IMG/VR virus record: IMGVR_UViG_3300046004_001054
Location: 1 to 34,029 of that record
Source: a virus
Reading direction: 5' to 3' (one strand)
DNA: 34,029 nucleotides
Below, piece by piece: positions 29,410 to 34,029 of this stretch. The notes below the pieces were generated by a model. The model saw nothing but the letters and a program-made list of their open reading frames with translations. It did not search any database and had not been told where the DNA came from. Position 1 is the first letter of the stretch. Every line of letters starts with the position of its first letter. The position numbers and the translations under genes were made by a program.

Positions 29410-32181
29410 ATGGAAGACAAAACGATATTATTAAAAATTGAATTAGATACAACTTCGCTAACTGAGGGTGCTAAAAAAGCGGAAGAGAATTTAAAAAAAC
29501 TAGTTCCTGAATTAGAAAAAATTGGAAAGGAAAGCGGAAAAAACACGATCGAATATAAGAAGCTAAATGCTGAAGTAAAAGCTAATCAAAAGATTTTAAC
29601 GGATAATGCAACAGCCTTGCAAAAATATGAATCGTTGCAAAAACAAAACAATGGTTCACTTAAAGAAATGCGTAATCTTTTAAGTGCTGCTAAAGTTGCT
29701 TATGCTGAATTAACCAAAGAAGAGAGAGAGAATGCTGAAATAGGTGGTAAGTTGGTTAAGGATATGAATGACTTAAATGAGGAGTTGTTACAAGCTGAAA
29801 AAGAATACGGAACACACACCCGAAATGTAGGAAATTACGCTGGTGCATTGACTGATTTGAAAGCTGAAATCAAATCGTTAAAGGGCGAAATGGCTGGTTT
29901 AGATGCTGGGAGTGAGGAGTATCAAAAGTTAGCTAATCGGGCTGGTGAACTTAACGACAAACTAAAAGAAGTCAACGAAAACACCAAAGCGAATACTGGA
30001 GGCACTGGCTTTGAAAAAATGTCGAATAACTTAGGATTAGTTAAGGACGATTTAATGAATTTAGATTTTGCAGGAGTTTCTGAAAAAATGAAACAAATGG
30101 CAGTAATTTCTAAATCAATGACATTTAGCGAAGTTTTAGGTGGTTTAAAAAATATGGGTTCGGCTTTACTTTCTTTTGGTAAGGCGTTATTAGCAAATCC
30201 CTTGTTCTTATTAGTTGGTGCAATTACAGCAATAGGGGTTGCGTTGTTTGAATGGAATAACTCAGTCAAAAAAGAAGCCGTTGACGCACAAAAAAGGCAC
30301 GTTGATGCATTGGATAAAACATTCAATGCAATGTTGCGTAATCAAGAAATGGCGCAAAAGTCAAGAGATTTGAATATTCGTTTAGCAGAATTGGAAGGTA
30401 AAAGCGCAAAAGAAATTGGTGAAATGCGACTGAAAGACCAACTAAAGCAATTAAACGATGGATATGATCAACAGTATAAAAATTCAGAACGAATAAGACA
30501 GCTTAAAAAATTAGCACTTAAACAAGCAGAAGCTGGTGAACAAGATGAAGCAAAAGCAACACAAGATAAAGTGGTTGCAATTCGTGAAGCTAATCGACAA
30601 TTATACGCAAATGAACAAACATTTTGGAAGCAAAGAAAGATTTTAAAATTAGAAATTGCAGAACAAACAAAAGCGGAAGCGCAAGCGGAAATTGAAGAAA
30701 ACAAAGCAAAGTTAGAAAGAATAAAACAAGCTAATAAAACAGCTTATGAAGAACGTTTAGCACTCGCACGTAAAATTAGAGATATTCAATTAAATGAATT
30801 AAACCTATCACTTCAAAACGACCGGGCAGTAATTGAAGCTAACTATAATTTTTTAGAAGATTCAGCACAAGGAAACGCACAACACTTATTAGATATTGAA
30901 GAAGATAAAAATAAGGAGTTACAAGCGATTGACAACCGAGAAAGACAACAGCGATTAGACCGAATTAAAGAAGATTTCGACCGTCAAGTAACGGACGCAA
31001 AAGGAAATCAAAAACTAATAACTGAAATCAATAAACTTCGTGAAGAAGAAAACGAAGCTATTGATATTGAATATAAAAACAAGGCTACTGAAAGACAAAC
31101 AGCGTATAACAACAAGGTAAAAGAACTTAACAAAACACGTAAGGAAAACGAACGTAAAACAGCGGAGGAAATAGAGTTGATTGATGCGGAATTATTTGCA
31201 CTGAAAACAAAAGGAACTGACCAAGAAATCTATGCAACCCTTAATTTATATGCGATTAAGAAAAAGCAAATCGAAGAAGCTGGTAAACGTGAAATTGAAT
31301 TAACAAATGCAGTAGGTAAAGAAAAGGAGCGTATTGAAAAAGAAACGCAACTAAAATTACAACAGCTTAAAGATGCTACTTTTAACAAGTCGGTGGATCA
31401 AGCGAAGAAAGAAACTGAAATGACATTGGAGCAAAAGAAATCCCTTGCTATTTCAATGGTTAATTCAGCTACTCAATTAGCGGATTCATTAATGCAAATT
31501 TCACGTAATCAAATCCAAACAGAATTAAATGAAGAGAAAGATAAATTCGATGCACAAACTCAATTACTAAATGACCAATTAGCACAAGGTATAATTTCAC
31601 AAGCTAACTTTAACGCTCAAAAATCTGTTTTAGATGCTGAATATATCCAAAAAGAAAAGGATTTGAAGTTAAAACAATTCCAATCTAACAAAGCAAGTCA
31701 GTTAATTAATGCCACAATAGCAACAGCAGTAGGAGTTGCTAACGCCTTAGCCGCACCACCTCCAATTGGTTTGATTATGGCTGGAATTGCTGGTGCTTTA
31801 GGTGCTACTCAAATCGCTTTAATCGCATCACAACCTACACCGAAATTTGCAAAGGGTGGTATATTGAATGGAAACAGCCACGCTAACGGAGGTATTCCAA
31901 CACCTTACGGAGAATTAGAGGGTGGCGAGGCTGTAATTAACAAACGTTCAACACGTTTATTCACTCCTTTACTTTCAGCTATCAATGAAGCTGGAGGAGG
32001 CGTTAAATTTGCAAACGGTGGTGTTTTACAACCGATGGTTAATTCAGTTGATTCAAGTTTTCAGCTTTCAAATATGATTATTCAATCACTTAGAAGTATG
32101 CCAAATCCTATTGTTTCAGTTCAAGAAATTATCGGGGTACAAAATAGAGTAACCTCAGTTGTTGACCGTGCGACATTTTAA
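29410..32181 (+). CDS. Tail tape measure protein
   Basis: A 923-aa protein, the largest in the genome. Most of it is Lys/Glu/Ala/Gln-rich coiled coil. A hydrophobic segment occurs near residues 250-280 (LANPLFLLVGAITAIGVALF) and another near 770-805. The C-terminus has FAKGGILNG and GELEGGEAVINKRS, motifs common to tape measures of Gram-negative phages. If wholly helical it would set a tail of about 138 nm (1.5 Å per residue), an estimate only. It determines tail length and may help DNA entry. Confidence 0.9.
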   Translation: MEDKTILLKIELDTTSLTEGAKKAEENLKKLVPELEKIGKESGKNTIEYKKLNAEVKANQKILTDNATALQKYESLQKQNNGSLKEMRNLLSAAKVAYAELTKEERENAEIGGKLVKDMNDLNEELLQAEKEYGTHTRNVGNYAGALTDLKAEIKSLKGEMAGLDAGSEEYQKLANRAGELNDKLKEVNENTKANTGGTGFEKMSNNLGLVKDDLMNLDFAGVSEKMKQMAVISKSMTFSEVLGGLKNMGSALLSFGKALLANPLFLLVGAITAIGVALFEWNNSVKKEAVDAQKRHVDALDKTFNAMLRNQEMAQKSRDLNIRLAELEGKSAKEIGEMRLKDQLKQLNDGYDQQYKNSERIRQLKKLALKQAEAGEQDEAKATQDKVVAIREANRQLYANEQTFWKQRKILKLEIAEQTKAEAQAEIEENKAKLERIKQANKTAYEERLALARKIRDIQLNELNLSLQNDRAVIEANYNFLEDSAQGNAQHLLDIEEDKNKELQAIDNRERQQRLDRIKEDFDRQVTDAKGNQKLITEINKLREEENEAIDIEYKNKATERQTAYNNKVKELNKTRKENERKTAEEIELIDAELFALKTKGTDQEIYATLNLYAIKKKQIEEAGKREIELTNAVGKEKERIEKETQLKLQQLKDATFNKSVDQAKKETEMTLEQKKSLAISMVNSATQLADSLMQISRNQIQTELNEEKDKFDAQTQLLNDQLAQGIISQANFNAQKSVLDAEYIQKEKDLKLKQFQSNKASQLINATIATAVGVANALAAPPPIGLIMAGIAGALGATQIALIASQPTPKFAKGGILNGNSHANGGIPTPYGELEGGEAVINKRSTRLFTPLLSAINEAGGGVKFANGGVLQPMVNSVDSSFQLSNMIIQSLRSMPNPIVSVQEIIGVQNRVTSVVDRATF

Positions 32182-32190
32182 TTATCTTTG
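32162..32190 (+). promoter_or_regulatory. Promoter before the terminal small genes
   Basis: TTG (32162-32164), 18 bases, then TATCTTTG (32183-32190). Transcription would start within a few bases of the ATG at 32199, giving a nearly leaderless mRNA. The first part lies inside the tape measure gene. Confidence 0.62.
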
Positions 32191-32198
32191 ACAAGAAT

Positions 32199-32426
32199 AT
32201 GACAATAACAATAATCGACAAATTACACGATTCGGGGGAACTTCGCAACTTAGTTAGTTCGGGTTTGATTTCTGAAAATATTATTTTGTGGCGTAAAATT
32301 TGGCATTGTTACCATTCTGAAATTGATAAAGGACACGTAAAAACACAAGCGGTTGAAAACGTTTCAGAAGTGTTTGGAGTTGATACAAGAACTGTTTATA
32401 GAGTATTAAAACGAATGAGAAAATGA
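32199..32426 (+). CDS. Small helix-turn-helix protein
   Basis: A 75-aa basic protein with an apparent helix-turn-helix at about residues 45-72 (TQAVENVSEVFGVDTRTVYRVLKRMRK), in which VFGVDTRTVYR has the usual turn and recognition helix. It begins after the -7 box at 32183 and overlaps the next gene by 4 bases. It may regulate late or lytic genes or the two sugar-related genes that follow. No catalytic residues are expected. Confidence 0.68.
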   Translation: MTITIIDKLHDSGELRNLVSSGLISENIILWRKIWHCYHSEIDKGHVKTQAVENVSEVFGVDTRTVYRVLKRMRK

Positions 32427-32824
32427 GTCAATACGGAAATTATAAAGGTCACTTAATTACAAACGAAATGAAACACGGAGATATACTACATTTCAAAGCG
32501 AAAGGAATAACACGTTTATTCGCTGGATTTAACAGAATGAGAACGGGTTTATTGTTGGAGATTGAAGATTATTCAGTTGCTGTAATTTTTGAAAACAAAC
32601 AATTGAAGCTAATACCATTTAAGCAATTTGAACTAAATTACGATTACATTTCGTCACGTCCTGAATGGGTAGAGAACCCTACTATTGAAGTAATGAAGCG
32701 TTTAAATATGAAGTACAAAAATGAACACGTTTTATTCGCTGAAATTATCGGAGTAGCTGACTTTGATAAAGTGAAACAAAACGGCATTTTAGAAATCTGT
32801 ATTGCAAAAGAATGGTTACAATAG
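32423..32824 (+). CDS. Unassigned protein
   Basis: A 133-aa protein with a beta-rich N-terminal half (MSQYGNYKGHLITNEMK to VIFENKQLKLIPFKQFELN) and a helical C-terminal half ending CIAKEWLQ. It begins in a 4-base overlap with the small HTH gene and ends 13 bases into the glycosyltransferase-like gene. It may be an accessory factor for that gene, but the family is not known to me. Confidence 0.6.
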   Translation: MSQYGNYKGHLITNEMKHGDILHFKAKGITRLFAGFNRMRTGLLLEIEDYSVAVIFENKQLKLIPFKQFELNYDYISSRPEWVENPTIEVMKRLNMKYKNEHVLFAEIIGVADFDKVKQNGILEICIAKEWLQ

Positions 32825-33450
32825 GTGTATTAATTCCAGACCGTAACGACCGACCACAATTTTTAGAACACTTGTTTAAAATGTTAAAAGGTCAAACGAT
32901 GCAACCTAACTTTATAGAGTTGGTAAATTTTCCAGCAACGTCCAAAGCACCCGATTTGACAAAACGAGTTAGAATAGGATTTGAAACGCTTAAAAACAAA
33001 GGCTGTGATTGTGTGTTGATTATGGAAAATGACGACTACTATTCTTGTACTTATATCGAAAGAATGGTAAACACGTGGGTAGCAGTTTCAAAACCTGAAT
33101 TATTAGGAATTTGTTACACGTATTATTTTCATATTTTCAAAGGGAAATACAGATTGTTAAACCACCCTAATAGAGCAAGTTTAATGAATACTTTGATTAG
33201 TTGCGCAATTACTCCTAATTGGTGCAATGATAGCGAAGTGTATTTAGATTTACACCTATGGAAAAAACACAAGGGTGTAACATTTGCACCCGTTCAACCA
33301 CTTGCAATTGGTATTAAGCACGGCATAGGTAAATGCGGTGGTAACGGTCACGACAAAATGCAAATGTCAAATGATTGTAGTGAAATATTGAAATTTATAA
33401 GTTTGGAGTCATTAGAATTTTATACAAAGCTGAAGCTTCAGAACCAATAA
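32812..33450 (+). CDS. Glycosyltransferase family 2-like protein
   Basis: A 212-aa protein with the GT-A pattern: a first strand TIGVLIPDRND (residues 3-13), a helix-strand core and an acidic metal-binding motif MENDDYY with Asp74 and Asp75, where a DxD normally sits. The size is close to that of a single GT-A domain. The C-terminal part has a His/Lys-rich acceptor-like region with several cysteines. It may put a sugar on a virion protein, DNA or cell-surface glycan. Its 3' end overlaps the convergent minus-strand gene by 56 bases. Confidence 0.72.
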   Translation: MVTIGVLIPDRNDRPQFLEHLFKMLKGQTMQPNFIELVNFPATSKAPDLTKRVRIGFETLKNKGCDCVLIMENDDYYSCTYIERMVNTWVAVSKPELLGICYTYYFHIFKGKYRLLNHPNRASLMNTLISCAITPNWCNDSEVYLDLHLWKKHKGVTFAPVQPLAIGIKHGIGKCGGNGHDKMQMSNDCSEILKFISLESLEFYTKLKLQNQ

Positions 33451-33907
33451 CTAATTCACACCCTAATTGATTTAAGTCTTTTTTGAGTTGCTTAAAATCA
33501 TTTACGGCTTTGTCAAATGAATTACCTACAAAATGTTTATGCGTATTCATATCGACACCCCAAAGAATGATTTTTGTAGCACCTAATTTGTAAGCCAAAA
33601 CACAAGCGACAAAAGTAGAGTTGTTTGAATATCTGAATTTTTCATCTGTTAATTTTGCAAGGCGGTGCAATTCAATTTTTTTGAAGTTTTGAATATTACG
33701 CCAACATTCAAGTTGTGAGTAAAACCCTTTACATTTAGTATTTAAAATTACTTCTAATCGTTCTTTTGTGAAAGGCTCAAAATTATCCACACAAACTACA
33801 TAATCTGTTTTAATTCTCGAATGAATATCATTTACTCCGATGATTATATTTCCATTCGGTTTGTATTCTGAAAGTGATTCTCCTAATCCTAAAACTTCAA
33901 CTGTCAT
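33395..33907 (-). CDS. Rossmann-fold protein, possible sugar-related partner
   Basis: The only minus-strand gene. From the ATG at 33907 the product is 170 aa (MTVEVLGLGESLSEYK); an upstream ATG at 33934 would give 179 aa but would fall in the -7 box region. A GLGES loop (7-11) after the first strand, a VVCVDNFEP stretch and AYKLGATKIILWGVDM (105-120) fit a Rossmann-type fold akin to MptE-like or DUF115 proteins, several of which act in glycan pathways. It overlaps the glycosyltransferase-like gene tail to tail. Whether it works with that enzyme is inference. Confidence 0.65.
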   Translation of the reverse strand: MTVEVLGLGESLSEYKPNGNIIIGVNDIHSRIKTDYVVCVDNFEPFTKERLEVILNTKCKGFYSQLECWRNIQNFKKIELHRLAKLTDEKFRYSNNSTFVACVLAYKLGATKIILWGVDMNTHKHFVGNSFDKAVNDFKQLKKDLNQLGCELVIGSEASALYKILMTPNL

Positions 33908-34026
33908 AATCGTGTCAAACAAGTTAAGGAACAAAGATATAATTTTGTTTCAAATGATAGGAAAAATATTCATAACAGGACAAATTGGAAGCGATGAAAA
34001 CACAAAAGGTGTTGAGCTTATTGATG
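33901..34026. repeat. Terminal direct repeat, right copy
   Basis: Identical to bases 1-126, and holding a partial second copy of the protease gene start (ATG at 33954). The last three bases of the window (34027-34029, CTC) differ from the left copy (TAG), probably an edge artefact of assembly rather than real variation. Confidence 0.93.
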
Positions 34027-34029
34027 CTC

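Noticed and set aside
29922-30326. Antisense ORF of 134 codons inside the tape measure gene
   Set aside because: It is a shadow of the Lys/Glu-rich coiled-coil code, with a Ser/Phe/Leu-rich product typical of antisense frames and no promoter or neighbour support.
33395-33934. Longer form of the minus-strand gene starting at 33934
   Set aside because: The extra nine residues would begin inside the -7 element; the ATG at 33907 has a sensible leader and begins directly with the first strand of the fold.

Overview
The window is best read as one complete, circular (or circularly permuted) genome of a tailed bacteriophage of about 33.9 kb. Its last 126 bases (33901-34026) repeat its first 126 exactly, so the unit length is 33,900 bp. 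The sequence is AT-rich, the -7 promoter boxes fit TAnnTTTG, purine-rich ribosome binding sites are mostly absent and genes are joined by ATGA overlaps. This points to a Bacteroidetes host, most likely a Flavobacterium-like bacterium (inference). A long tape-measure gene and no recognisable sheath gene suggest a long, non-contractile tail. I see no integrase, tRNA, CRISPR array, insertion sequence, DNA polymerase or primase.

Layout. 54-5276: ClpP-type prohead protease with a coiled-coil C-terminus, major capsid protein, two unassigned proteins, portal and a connector-like protein. 5273-7661: two virion proteins (one with an immunoglobulin-like tail, one fibre-like) and small membrane proteins. 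7790-11198: early genes of small proteins behind a consensus promoter, plus a coiled-coil protein. 11246-11345: a structured intergenic RNA candidate. 11346-13446: small coiled-coil and helix-turn-helix proteins leading into a lysis cassette (two-helix holin candidate, unimolecular-spanin candidate, 26-aa membrane peptide, L,D-transpeptidase-like endolysin). 13534-15932: a second promoter, tiny proteins and a C5-cytosine methyltransferase. 15950-21196: helicase-methyltransferase fusion, small regulators, an annealase candidate, a PD-(D/E)XK exonuclease, a RusA resolvase and an HNH endonuclease. 21184-23179: structured leader, replication-type proteins with a frameshift site, and a lipoprotein. 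23199-32181: small and large terminase, then tail genes ending with the tape measure. 32199-33907: small regulator, unassigned protein, glycosyltransferase-like protein and the only minus-strand gene, read divergently from the protease gene.

How it fits together. The phage probably borrows the host replisome and supplies its own recombination set (annealase, exonuclease, resolvase) and two DNA methyltransferases. The helicase-methyltransferase and annealase operons share an almost identical promoter carrying two 13-bp palindromic boxes 21 bp apart, which looks like a phage regulon. The structural genes are split unusually: on the circle, terminase is followed by the tail genes and tape measure, and only then by protease, capsid, portal and fibre.

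Points most worth a second look are the paired operators, the A_AAA_AAA slip site that would join two halves of a replication protein, a 14-bp element repeated after three stop codons, two structured intergenic RNAs, and the lysis cassette of very small membrane proteins.
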